Part shown: positions 10,301 to 18,308 of the stretch, piece by piece | Layout: each line of letters opens with the position of its first letter | How positions within the stretch are numbered: position 1 is the first letter of the stretch | Made by a program: the position numbers and the translations under genes | Origin: Patescibacteria group bacterium | Lineage (GTDB): Bacteria; Patescibacteria; Paceibacteria; Paceibacterales; UBA10102 | DNA length: 64,000 nt | Direction of reading: 5' to 3' | Assembly: GCA_024239055.1 (NCBI GenBank) | Contig: JANBVJ010000001.1 | Location: 1 to 64,000 of the forward strand | Notes under the pieces: model-generated | What the model was told of the DNA's origin: nothing | Database searches by the model: none | The model's input: only the letters and a program-made list of their open reading frames with translations

Positions 10301-10850
10301 AGACATTATTGAGTATGTCATTCCAGTATCTCGTTCCCTGTGGGTGAAAAAGGGCAGCAGCATTCAGAAAGGCCAGCAGCTGTGTGAGGGAAACATGGAT
10401 CTTAAGGAACTCTTTGAGGCTACGGGAGCTGAAACAACCCAGCAGTATATTGTCAGGGAGATTCAGAGAATCTATACTTCCCAAGGAGCCTCCATTCATG
10501 ACAAACATATTGAGGTTATTACCCGTCAGATGTTCTCTAGAGTGAAAATTATAGATCAGGGAGACAGCAGATTTTCAGAGAGTGAGGTTGCTGAGCTCTC
10601 CACGCTTCTAGAAGAAAATGATAGATTAAAAAAGGCAAAGAAAAAGCCAGCAACTTTTGCGCAAACTCTCCTTGGTGTTTCACGGGTAGCTTTAACAACA
10701 GACTCTTTCCTTTCGGCGGCTTCCTTCCAGGAGACCTCTCGTGTTCTTATCCGAGCTGCACTTGAAGGCAGGGAAGATAGACTGCGGGGGTTAAAGGAAA
10801 ATGTTATTATTGGCAAGCTAATTCCAGCGGGAACCGGCTTTCAGAAATAG
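7332..10850 (+). CDS. rpoC: DNA-directed RNA polymerase subunit beta'
   Basis: The second large catalytic subunit of RNA polymerase. Visible landmarks are the N-terminal zinc site (CYCGKYRR...CDKCGVEV, residues ~59-80), the double-psi barrel with the absolutely conserved Mg-binding [12 protein letters not shown] (~489-500), the bridge-helix/trigger-loop region ([39 protein letters not shown]) and the second zinc site ([17 protein letters not shown], ~880-896). A charged insertion near residues 145-190, rich in Lys and Glu, looks like a coiled coil. At 1172 residues it is compact. The start ATG overlaps the rpoB stop by 1 nt. Confidence 0.98.
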   Translation: [1172 protein letters not shown]

Positions 10851-10859
10851 ACATCATCG

Positions 10860-10868
10860 TGTTATACT
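10860..10868 (+). promoter_or_regulatory. Extended -10 promoter for ftsK, leaderless
   Basis: TGT followed by TATACT (10863-10868), then exactly 6 nt to the GTG start codon. Transcription would begin at or next to the start codon. No good -35 is visible; the extended TGn motif may compensate. Confidence 0.6.
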
Positions 10869-10874
10869 AAAGTC

Positions 10875-13049
10875 GTGGCACGACGTAAATCTATAATAAA
10901 ACCAGTGTCTAGAACCCAAAAAAAGGGAAGGTTTTCTATCCCAGAGAACGCAAAACGCTGGATTTGGGGTGTGGTGATGCTAACTATAGCTGTCATCTTT
11001 CTTTTTGCCTTTATTGATAAAGGAGGAAGTGCAGGAGCCGTATTTTTTGATATAAGCCGTGCTTTGGCAGGAAAGATTGTATATATCTTTCCACTCTTTG
11101 CTCTTTTAACCGGGCTTGTTCTTTTTTCTATGGAGCGATATGGAAAGCTTCTGCCATTCTTAGCTTTATTTTTGTTTTTGCTAGGCAGTACGGGCATGGC
11201 AGCAGTATTTGCAAGGAATGCTGAGGTAGATATTCTTTTGTACGGTGGATGGATTGGATATTTGGTTTCCTGGCCTCTATTTTCTGCTTTCGGATTCTGG
11301 GTGGGAATAATTATTACCTTTGCTATTATGGCGGTAGGAGCTGTTTTATTCTGGCAGGTTCTTCCTCATCCAAGAGAACGCGATGCTTTTTCCAACACTG
11401 CTGCAGACAAGGTAAAAAAGATATTTGAACCAAAGTTTGAGGTAAGGGATGTAGAGGAAACAACGGTTTCTGAACCTATTTCTGTAGAGACAGATACCAA
11501 AGAAGGTAAAAAAGAACTAGAATCTGTTCCAATTCCACTAGCTTTACTAAGTACGTATAAAACTCCGAGTATAGAACTATTGGGAGGAGATGGTTCAGTC
11601 CCTAACGCAGGAGATATTAAGATGTACTCTTCTGTTATTAAAAAGACGCTGCAGAACTTTGATATCCCAGTGGAAATATCTGAGGTAAATATTGGACCTG
11701 CCGTTACGCAGTATGCTTTTAAACCAGCGGAAGGTATTAAGTTATCCCGTATCATAGCTTTACAGAATGATCTTGCTCTTTCTCTAGCTGCCCATCCCAT
11801 TCGTATTGAAGCGCCCATACCGGGAAGATCTCTGGTTGGCATTGAGATTCCAAACAAGGTAAGGGCTACTGTAAGCCTGAGAAGTTTACTTGAAAATCCT
11901 GAGTTTAACTCTGGATCTTCTGTTCTTCCTATAGCTTTGGGTAAGGATGTTTCTGGGCGTCCAATTTTTGCTGATTTGGCCCGTATGCCCCATATGCTGG
12001 TTGCTGGAGCCACAGGGTCTGGAAAGACCATTGCCTTAAATAATATTATTCTAAGTCTAATATACCGTCACGGCCCGGATTCCTTAAGATTGGTCTTAGT
12101 AGATCCAAAGCGCGTAGAGTTTCCTGTGTATAATGACCTTCCGCATCTTTTAACTCCTGTTATCTTAGATACCGAGCATACCGTGAATATATTGAAGTGG
12201 ATGATAAAGGAGATGGAAAGGAGATTTAAGCTGTTTTCTGAGGTTCGGGCAAGGGACATTGCTTCTTATCGTGCCATGTACACAGAAGAGCTGAAAAAGC
12301 ATGAAGGCACAAAAGAAGAGGTTGAGATGGAGCAGATACCCTATTTAGTCATTGTTATTGATGAGTTGGCTGACTTAATGGCATCTCGAGGAAAGGAAAT
12401 TGAAGCCTTGATTGTGAGATTGGCCCAGATGGCAAGAGCCGTTGGTATACATTTGGTTCTTGCAACTCAGCGTCCATCTGTTGAGGTTATTACAGGATTA
12501 ATTAAAGCCAATATTACGGCTCGCGCGGCTTTTCAGGTAGCTTCTCAGGTTGATTCAAGAACTATTTTGGATATGGCCGGAGCCGAGAAACTTCTTGGAA
12601 GGGGAGATATGTTATTTATATCAACTGAGTATTCAAAGCCAAGACGTATTCAGGGTACCTTTGTTTCAGATAAGGATGTAAAGAAGGTAGTAAACTGGAT
12701 TGCAAAGGAAAATGGTACTGCAGAGGGTCAGCTTGAAGATGATGATCTTTCTTCTTCGGCTGCTGAGTCCCTGGAGATGCCATCTGGAATTGCTTCAGAA
12801 ACCGGAGATGATGATCCTATATATGAAGAGGCGCGTCGTCTGGTGGTGGAGACGAGAAAAGCATCAGCTTCATTTCTTCAGCGTAGATTAAAACTCGGAT
12901 ATGCAAGAGCCGCTCGTCTACTTGATATAATGGAAGATAGGGGTGTTGTTGGTCCAGCTGACGGGGCGAAACCAAGGGAGATATATGTTGCAGCTCCAGA
13001 ACCTGGTTCACAAAAGAGTGATTGGGGGAGTCCTAAACTTGGGGAATAA
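10875..13049 (+). CDS. ftsK: DNA translocase FtsK
   Basis: Septum-associated motor that pumps chromosomal DNA during division. Four hydrophobic segments lie in residues ~30-165, followed by a short linker (much shorter than E. coli) and then the motor: alpha domain, Walker A (GATGSGKT, ~377), Walker B (VIVIDELADLM, ~491), a glutamine-rich sensor (ATQRPSVEVITG), and a C-terminal gamma winged helix (residues ~650-710, LLDIMEDRGVVGP) that reads polar KOPS-type sequences. At 724 residues it is SpoIIIE-sized. The GTG start is chosen because a -10 box ends 6 nt upstream and the first residues are basic before the first membrane segment. Confidence 0.95.
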   Translation: MARRKSIIKPVSRTQKKGRFSIPENAKRWIWGVVMLTIAVIFLFAFIDKGGSAGAVFFDISRALAGKIVYIFPLFALLTGLVLFSMERYGKLLPFLALFLFLLGSTGMAAVFARNAEVDILLYGGWIGYLVSWPLFSAFGFWVGIIITFAIMAVGAVLFWQVLPHPRERDAFSNTAADKVKKIFEPKFEVRDVEETTVSEPISVETDTKEGKKELESVPIPLALLSTYKTPSIELLGGDGSVPNAGDIKMYSSVIKKTLQNFDIPVEISEVNIGPAVTQYAFKPAEGIKLSRIIALQNDLALSLAAHPIRIEAPIPGRSLVGIEIPNKVRATVSLRSLLENPEFNSGSSVLPIALGKDVSGRPIFADLARMPHMLVAGATGSGKTIALNNIILSLIYRHGPDSLRLVLVDPKRVEFPVYNDLPHLLTPVILDTEHTVNILKWMIKEMERRFKLFSEVRARDIASYRAMYTEELKKHEGTKEEVEMEQIPYLVIVIDELADLMASRGKEIEALIVRLAQMARAVGIHLVLATQRPSVEVITGLIKANITARAAFQVASQVDSRTILDMAGAEKLLGRGDMLFISTEYSKPRRIQGTFVSDKDVKKVVNWIAKENGTAEGQLEDDDLSSSAAESLEMPSGIASETGDDDPIYEEARRLVVETRKASASFLQRRLKLGYARAARLLDIMEDRGVVGPADGAKPREIYVAAPEPGSQKSDWGSPKLGE

Positions 13050-13061
13050 GAGTATATTGAT

Positions 13062-13067
13062 TATAAT
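13062..13067 (+). promoter_or_regulatory. -10 element of recA
   Basis: Perfect TATAAT ending 8 nt before the recA ATG, so the transcript has at most a couple of leader bases. No convincing -35 and no SOS box of a type I recognise. Confidence 0.5.
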
Positions 13068-13075
13068 AAAGGTAT

Positions 13076-14089
13076 ATGCCTCGCAAAAAGATAGAAAAAA
13101 ATAAAAACGAAAGAGTAGATCTGCAGGAAGCATTAGAAGAGATTAAGCAGAGATTTGGAGAGGGAGTGATTATGAAGCTCTCAGACGTTGGAGCGGTTGA
13201 CGTGGATGTGATATCCACGGGTTCTCCTTCTATGGATTTAGCTTTGGGCGTGGGAGGAGTTCCCAGAGGCAGAGTAATTGAGATTTATGGGATTGAGAGT
13301 TCAGGGAAGACCACATTAGCCCTCCATATTTTAGCTGAAGCCCAGAAAAAAGGAGGAATAGTGGCCTTTATTGATGCTGAACACGCTCTTGACCCTGATT
13401 ATGCAAAGCGTCTTGGAGTAAAGGTAAATGATATATTAATCTCCCAACCAGATTCAGGAGAGCAGGCTCTGCAGATTGTAGAGACACTTGTAAGGTCAGG
13501 CGAGGTGGATGTCATTGTTATTGATTCGGTAGCTGCCCTAACCCCAAAGAATGAGATTGCAGGAGAGATGGGAGAGTTTCAGATTGGTCTGCAGGCAAGA
13601 TTAATGTCTTCTGCCTTAAGAAAGCTTTCTGCTATTGTAGCAAAGAGCGGAACTACCGTTATCTTTTTAAACCAGATACGAATGAAGATTGGGGTAATAT
13701 TTGGTAATCCTGAGACTACACCAGGTGGTCTGGCTCTCAAATTCTACTCTTCTGTTAGAATTGAGTTAAGAAGAGCAGCTCAAATAAAGTATGGGGATGA
13801 GATAATTGGTTCTGGAATTCGGGCAAAGGTAGTAAAGAATAAGGTGGCGGCTCCCTTCCGGACAGCTGAGTTCAATATCTACTACAACGAGGGTATTTCA
13901 TACGAAGCTGATCTTTTAAACGCAGCGGAAAAAGAAGGAATAGTTACGAAAGCCGGTTCTTGGTTTCAGTATAATAAAAAACGACTCGGTCAGGGTCTTG
14001 AGAGTGCCAGGACATATTTAAAAGAGAATCCAGATATTGCCAAAGAAATCCGAGCTGAATTATTTGGAGGTAGCAGAAAGGAGTCCTAG
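13076..14089 (+). CDS. recA: Recombinase RecA
   Basis: Strand-exchange ATPase for homologous recombination and SOS signalling. The 337-residue sequence shows Walker A (GIESSGKTTLA, residues ~62-72), Walker B (DVIVIDSVAAL), the L1/L2 DNA-binding loops (EMGEFQIGLQARLMS; NQIRMKIGVIFGNPETTPGG) and the C-terminal lobe, with little acidic tail. Length is slightly below the family norm (~350). Its last 30 nt overlap the 3' end of rpsR on the opposite strand. Confidence 0.98.
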   Translation: MPRKKIEKNKNERVDLQEALEEIKQRFGEGVIMKLSDVGAVDVDVISTGSPSMDLALGVGGVPRGRVIEIYGIESSGKTTLALHILAEAQKKGGIVAFIDAEHALDPDYAKRLGVKVNDILISQPDSGEQALQIVETLVRSGEVDVIVIDSVAALTPKNEIAGEMGEFQIGLQARLMSSALRKLSAIVAKSGTTVIFLNQIRMKIGVIFGNPETTPGGLALKFYSSVRIELRRAAQIKYGDEIIGSGIRAKVVKNKVAAPFRTAEFNIYYNEGISYEADLLNAAEKEGIVTKAGSWFQYNKKRLGQGLESARTYLKENPDIAKEIRAELFGGSRKES

Positions 14090-14257
14090 AGTACGGGATC
14101 GCTTAATAGCTCTAGTCACTTTTCTTTGATGGGATGCACAAAGTCCTGTCTTTTTTTTAGGACGTATTTTGCCAAGGCCCGAGATAAATCTATTTAGGGT
14201 GTAGGTATCTTTAAAGTCTACCTCCTTTATATTTCGTTTACAGAGATAACAGTCCAT
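14060..14257 (-). CDS. rpsR: 30S ribosomal protein S18
   Basis: Small-subunit protein that binds S6 on the 16S central domain. The 65-residue sequence has the S18 core (NRFISGLGKIRPKKKTGLCASHQRKVTRAIKRSR) near residues 22-56 and an N-terminal CYLC pair seen in zinc-binding versions. It is the third gene of the classical rpsF-ssb-rpsR operon, 2 nt after ssb. Its 3' end runs 30 nt into recA on the other strand. Confidence 0.92.
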   Translation of the reverse strand: MDCYLCKRNIKEVDFKDTYTLNRFISGLGKIRPKKKTGLCASHQRKVTRAIKRSRTLGLLSATSK

Positions 14258-14259
14258 GA

Positions 14260-14706
14260 TTAGAATGGCACGTCTTTTGCGTCTATATCTTCTTGTTCGT
14301 CAATAATAGGTATTTCTTCCTTTGGTTTTTCCTCCGAGGGTTTTTCCTCTGATGTGGAGGGTTGATCTTCCTGTGTCGCTCCTCTTGGTCCGAGCTGAAG
14401 GGATTCTGCAATAATCTCAGTCCTATATTTTTTAACGCCTGTACTATCCTCCCAAGATCTGGTTTCCAAACGTCCCTCAATAAACACCAAACTTCCCTTT
14501 TTGAGGTATTGTCCTGCAATTTCGCCTAACCTTCTCCACGCTACAATGCCGTGGAATTCGGTTTTCTGCTGGCGCTGTCCCTCCGGGTCATTCCAGATGC
14601 GGTTTGTTGCCATGCGAAAAGATGTCACGGTTTGCCCTGATGGAGTGGTTCTCATCTCAGGATCCGCCACCACATTTCCCACTAGCATTACTTTGTTTAC
14701 ATTCAT
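14260..14706 (-). CDS. ssb: Single-stranded DNA-binding protein
   Basis: OB-fold protein that coats single-stranded DNA. It begins with the typical NKVMLVGNVVADPEMR and continues with FRMATNRIW, EFHGIVAWRRLGE and GSLVFIEGRLETRSW in residues 1-105. A disordered Glu/Lys/Pro-rich linker ends in DAKDVPF, the acidic amphipathic tip that recruits repair proteins. The ATG shares one base with the rpsF stop, indicating coupling. Confidence 0.96.
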   Translation of the reverse strand: MNVNKVMLVGNVVADPEMRTTPSGQTVTSFRMATNRIWNDPEGQRQQKTEFHGIVAWRRLGEIAGQYLKKGSLVFIEGRLETRSWEDSTGVKKYRTEIIAESLQLGPRGATQEDQPSTSEEKPSEEKPKEEIPIIDEQEDIDAKDVPF

Positions 14707-15116
14707 TAAGTTGTAGCTTCTTTAAATATTTCTTTTAACTTTTCGTCAATCTCCTTGGCATCTGCTTTTACATTGGTTCCATCTGTTTTTGGCCTGAGTT
14801 GAGGGGTCTTTTGTGTTATTTCAGATACCTTAGTAATTTTGTTGAGTAACATATATCTAAGAATAGAGGTGTTTCCCTTGAGTTTTACTTCCAGTTCTTT
14901 TAGTTTTTCTGGATTAAAAGTGAAGGTAAGAGTAGTAATATTGCTCTCATTCTGCTTTTTTATTGGGTATGCGAGTTTGGTTCTCTTTCCAATATTTTGA
15001 TTGCTCAAAAGTCCTCCCTGTTCCTGTAAAGAGGAGACGAGTGTGCCAATCAAGTCATTCATCTCTTCCTCGCCTAAAAGGGGAGAGAGAATAAGGGTCA
15101 GTTCATAGTTCTTCAT
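14706..15116 (-). CDS. rpsF: 30S ribosomal protein S6
   Basis: Ferredoxin-like ribosomal protein that pairs with S18. The sequence starts MKNYELTLILSPLLGEEE and carries the S6 core (GKRTKLAYPIKKQNE; STLTFTFNPEKLKELE-like) followed by a charged C-terminal tail; 136 residues. I place the start at 15116, not at upstream in-frame codons, because a TATAAT box (15124-15129) ends 7 nt before it and an upstream ATG lies inside that box. First gene of rpsF-ssb-rpsR. Confidence 0.92.
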   Translation of the reverse strand: MKNYELTLILSPLLGEEEMNDLIGTLVSSLQEQGGLLSNQNIGKRTKLAYPIKKQNESNITTLTFTFNPEKLKELEVKLKGNTSILRYMLLNKITKVSEITQKTPQLRPKTDGTNVKADAKEIDEKLKEIFKEATT

Positions 15117-15123
15117 GAAATTC

Positions 15124-15151
15124 ATTATACCCGTTTTCCTTTTTGAGTCAA
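15124..15151 (-). promoter_or_regulatory. rpsF-ssb-rpsR promoter
   Basis: On the minus strand: TTGACT, 16-nt spacer, TATAAT. It lies back to back with the divergent phosphohexomutase promoter. Confidence 0.7.
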
Positions 15152-15157
15152 GCAATC

Positions 15158-15187
15158 TTGATATTTCTTCTTAAAAGAGTATATAAT
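15158..15187 (+). promoter_or_regulatory. Phosphohexomutase promoter
   Basis: TTGATA, 18-nt spacer, TATAAT (15182-15187). The -10 box ends 2 nt before one in-frame ATG (15190) and 8 nt before the next (15196); transcription would start between them, so 15196 is the usable start. Confidence 0.65.
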
Positions 15188-15195
15188 TTATGATT

Positions 15196-16683
15196 ATGGC
15201 AACAATTGAAAAATCCGTATTTCGTGAGTATGATATTCGAGGAATTGCAGGGAAAGAGTTTACAGCAGAGGAGATTGCAAAGTATGAAAAGTGGTATGGC
15301 CCTTTTCCTGGAATTACACTTACACCAGAAGCCGTCTTGGAGATTGGAAAGGCATATGGGACCATTATTCTTCGCAGTGGCGGCACAAAGGTTTTGGTAG
15401 GATATGAGGTAAGACCCTATGCAAAAGAGCTGAAACAAGCTTTTATTGAAGGAATACGCTCTACTGGATGTAGTGTGGTTGATGCTGATATTTCATTAAC
15501 CCCAATCATTTACTTTGCCACAGCCTTCCTTGAGTTTGATGGAGGGGTAAATATTACAGGAAGCCACAATGTTTACTTTTACAATGGCTTTAAGCTGATG
15601 AAGAAAGGAGTCTGGCCTCTGTTTGGACAAGAGCTTCAGGGGATGCGTAAGATGATAGAGGCAGAGGACTATGAAAAGGGTGCGGAAGGAGGATATGAGA
15701 CCCTTGATGTATTTGTGGCCTACAAAAAGTACTTCCTTTCCAACACTACACTTGCACGTAAACTGAAGATTGTTATTGATACTGGAAATGGGTCAGCTGG
15801 AATATTTACTCCAGATCTCTTTCGTGACCTTGGATGCGAAGTAATAGAGCTGTATACCAAACCCGATGCAACATTTCCCAATCATGATCCGGATCCTGAG
15901 GGTCCCCAGAATATGAGGGACCTAGGAAAGAAGGTTGTAGAGGAGAAGGCAGATTTAGGTATTGCCTTTGACGCTGACGGAGACCGGGTTGGATTCGTTG
16001 ACGAGCAGGGCAGGTTTATCTCAGCTGATCTTCCACTACTGCTCTTTGCGAAAGACGCCCTCTCAAGAAACCCTGGCAAGAAGATTCTTTATGATACAAA
16101 GTGCTCACAGCTCTTAGAGGAACTTATTCCAGAGTATGGTGGTATTCCTATGATGCATAGGACGGGTCACGCACCTATTAAAGAAACACTCCGGAAAGAC
16201 ACTAATATTATCTTTGGGGGAGAGGTATCAGGGCACTTCTTCTTTGTAGAAAACTATTTTAAGATTGATGACGGCGTCTTTGCCGCAGGAAAGATGCTGG
16301 AGTTGTTTTCCAAGCAAAAGGAAGCATTCTCTTCGTTATTTGAGAACTTTCCCAAGCGCATCAGGACTCCTGAAATTAAGCTTCCGTGTGATGATGAAGA
16401 AAAGTTTGCTGTTATAGAGCAGATAACAAAAAGCTTGAAAAAGCAGTTTAATGCAGTATTGATTGATGGAATACGTATTCAAGTGACTGAGAAAGGATGG
16501 GGCATTGTAAGGGCATCCAATACCTCACCTTATATTACAGTTCGAGTAGAGGGGGCTTCAAAGGAGGAGGTTTTACGCATTAAAAATATTCTTGCCGATG
16601 AGCTGGAGAAGTTTCCTGAAGTGAAAGATAAATTAAACCGTTCTGAGGTTGCGGTCCTTGAAGGGAAACTTGGTTGGGTTTAG
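15196..16683 (+). CDS. Phosphomannomutase/phosphoglucomutase
   Basis: Alpha-D-phosphohexomutase that interconverts hexose 1- and 6-phosphates, feeding cell-surface sugar synthesis. Four-domain family layout: FREYDIRGIAG near the N-terminus, the phosphoserine loop NITGSHNVYFYNGFKL (residues ~118-133), the metal loop DADGDRVGFVD (~257), the sugar-specificity loop GGEVSGHFFF (~342) and the C-terminal phosphate site RASNTSPYITVRVEG. The loop reads TGSHN rather than the common TASHNP, with the catalytic Ser kept. The start at 15196 is chosen from promoter position. The HAD gene begins 3 nt downstream. Confidence 0.93.
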   Translation: MATIEKSVFREYDIRGIAGKEFTAEEIAKYEKWYGPFPGITLTPEAVLEIGKAYGTIILRSGGTKVLVGYEVRPYAKELKQAFIEGIRSTGCSVVDADISLTPIIYFATAFLEFDGGVNITGSHNVYFYNGFKLMKKGVWPLFGQELQGMRKMIEAEDYEKGAEGGYETLDVFVAYKKYFLSNTTLARKLKIVIDTGNGSAGIFTPDLFRDLGCEVIELYTKPDATFPNHDPDPEGPQNMRDLGKKVVEEKADLGIAFDADGDRVGFVDEQGRFISADLPLLLFAKDALSRNPGKKILYDTKCSQLLEELIPEYGGIPMMHRTGHAPIKETLRKDTNIIFGGEVSGHFFFVENYFKIDDGVFAAGKMLELFSKQKEAFSSLFENFPKRIRTPEIKLPCDDEEKFAVIEQITKSLKKQFNAVLIDGIRIQVTEKGWGIVRASNTSPYITVRVEGASKEEVLRIKNILADELEKFPEVKDKLNRSEVAVLEGKLGWV

Positions 16684-16686
16684 CGT

Positions 16687-17331
16687 ATGATTAAGGCATT
16701 TATCTTTGATTCAGATGGAGTGTTGGTTGATACAGAGACGGTCAACGAACAGGCCTATTTCGAGGTTGTCCAAAAAGCTGGTATCACACCACTAACCTCA
16801 GAAGAGTATAAAGAGTATTCAGGTTTAACAGGAAGAGAGTTTTTACAGAGGGTTCTGGAAAAGAGAGGAGTAGATAAAGACCCGGCATCTTTAGCCAAAG
16901 AAAAGACTAGGAGAGCTATAGAACTACTTAGCCAGAAGGATATTCCAGTGTTTGAAGGAGTGAGAGAACTATTAAGCGCACTAAAGGATAGGGGTTTGAA
17001 AATTGGAGTTGCTACTTCCGCATCTAAAGAAAGAGCTCAGATGATTTTTTCAGAGACAGGTCTTGGTAAAGCAGTAGATGTGATTGTTACTGGAGGAGAT
17101 ATTCGTCACGGTAAACCAAATCCCGAGATATTTCTCCTTGCAGCTGAGAGATTACAGATTCAGCCAGAAGAGGTGATTGTGATAGAGGATGCTACAGCCG
17201 GTGTGGAGGCTGCAAAGACTGCTGGTATGTTTTGCATTGGGAAAGATAACCACGTGGGGCAGGACTTAACAAAAGCAGACCTTATTGTGGAAAGTTTAAC
17301 AGAGCTTGATCTTGATCAGCTATTATCTTGA
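16687..17331 (+). CDS. HAD-superfamily phosphatase/beta-phosphoglucomutase-like
   Basis: The 214-residue protein has the HAD nucleophile motif FIFDSDGVLVDT (Asp8/Asp10), motif II (VATSAS), a Lys in GKPNPEIFL and motif IV (VIVIEDATAGVEAA), plus a helical cap. Closest families are beta-phosphoglucomutases and sugar-phosphate phosphatases. It follows the phosphohexomutase by 3 nt and is probably co-transcribed, suggesting a sugar phosphate substrate. The 3' end overlaps trpS on the other strand by 9 nt. Confidence 0.88.
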   Translation: MIKAFIFDSDGVLVDTETVNEQAYFEVVQKAGITPLTSEEYKEYSGLTGREFLQRVLEKRGVDKDPASLAKEKTRRAIELLSQKDIPVFEGVRELLSALKDRGLKIGVATSASKERAQMIFSETGLGKAVDVIVTGGDIRHGKPNPEIFLLAAERLQIQPEEVIVIEDATAGVEAAKTAGMFCIGKDNHVGQDLTKADLIVESLTELDLDQLLS

Positions 17332-18306
17332 GAGAAGCCCAACCTTGCTTCTGACATCCTGCATGGTGGTTGAGGCAATAGCTTCAGCTTTTTGAGCACC
17401 CTTTTTTAAAGTTTCTTCAATATATACCTCTCTTTTCTCCAGGTCTTTTTTCTTTTCGTAAAATGGAGCTAATTTCTTGACCAAGAGTTCAGCTAAAGAT
17501 TTCTTGAAAGCAGCGTACCCTTTTCCCTTGAACTTCTTCTCCAGCTGAGCTATTGTCTCCCCCGAGAATTCTGAGTATATAGTTAGCAGATTTGATATTC
17601 CTGGTTTTCTTGCTGAATTATAAGTGATGGCACTCCCTGTGTCGGTGACAGCCGCATTAATTTTGGCTTTTATATCTTTTGGTTCGTCAAAAAGGGAGAT
17701 AGAAGATGCTGTATCATCTGTTTTTGACATCTTTGCCTTTGGATTGGTTAGAGACATAATTCTTGCCCCTTCTTTTGGAACAATCTCTTTTGGAATAACA
17801 AAGGTCTCTCCGTACTTTAAGTTAAACTTGCGAGCCAACTTTCTTGTTAGCTCAAGATGCTGAGTCTGGTCTTCTCCTACTGGGACTGCTTGCGTCTGAT
17901 ACAGCAGGATGTCTGCGGCCATTAAGGTAGGGTAGGTTAATAGGCCTGCGTTCACATTACTCTTTTGTTTCTGGGATTTATCTTTGAATTGGGTCATGCG
18001 CTCCAGTTCAGCTATGGGAGTTAAGGTATTCAGTATCCAGGCAAGTTCCGTGTGTTCTGATACGTCAGACTGCACAAAGAGCACACACTTTTCAGGATCA
18101 ATACCAACTGATAGGAGTTCCGTAGTTTTTTCAAGAATAGATTTCTTAAACTCTTTTGGATCTTGAGGAGCAGTAAGAGCGTGCAAATCCACAATAGGAA
18201 AGAAACACTCGTTTTTCTCCTGTAGCTCAATCCATTGCCGAACTGCCCCTAGATAGTTTCCTATATGCAGAGACCCTGTTGGCTGAATACCAGAAAGAAT
18301 TCTCAT
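17323..18306 (-). CDS. trpS: Tryptophanyl-tRNA synthetase
   Basis: Class Ic synthetase that charges tRNA-Trp. The 327-residue protein starts MRILSGIQPTGSLHIGNYLG with the HIGH-type HIGN signature, and has the KMSKS loop as AKMSKTDD (~193-200). Other family positions include DILLYQTQAVPVGEDQTQHLE. It sits 2 nt after rnj and is probably read from the same transcript. Confidence 0.96.
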   Translation of the reverse strand: MRILSGIQPTGSLHIGNYLGAVRQWIELQEKNECFFPIVDLHALTAPQDPKEFKKSILEKTTELLSVGIDPEKCVLFVQSDVSEHTELAWILNTLTPIAELERMTQFKDKSQKQKSNVNAGLLTYPTLMAADILLYQTQAVPVGEDQTQHLELTRKLARKFNLKYGETFVIPKEIVPKEGARIMSLTNPKAKMSKTDDTASSISLFDEPKDIKAKINAAVTDTGSAITYNSARKPGISNLLTIYSEFSGETIAQLEKKFKGKGYAAFKKSLAELLVKKLAPFYEKKKDLEKREVYIEETLKKGAQKAEAIASTTMQDVRSKVGLLSR

Positions 18307-18308
18307 AA

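Noticed and set aside
9996..10508. Antisense 170-codon ORF inside rpoC
   Set aside because: Shadow of a highly conserved gene; no promoter or ribosome site.
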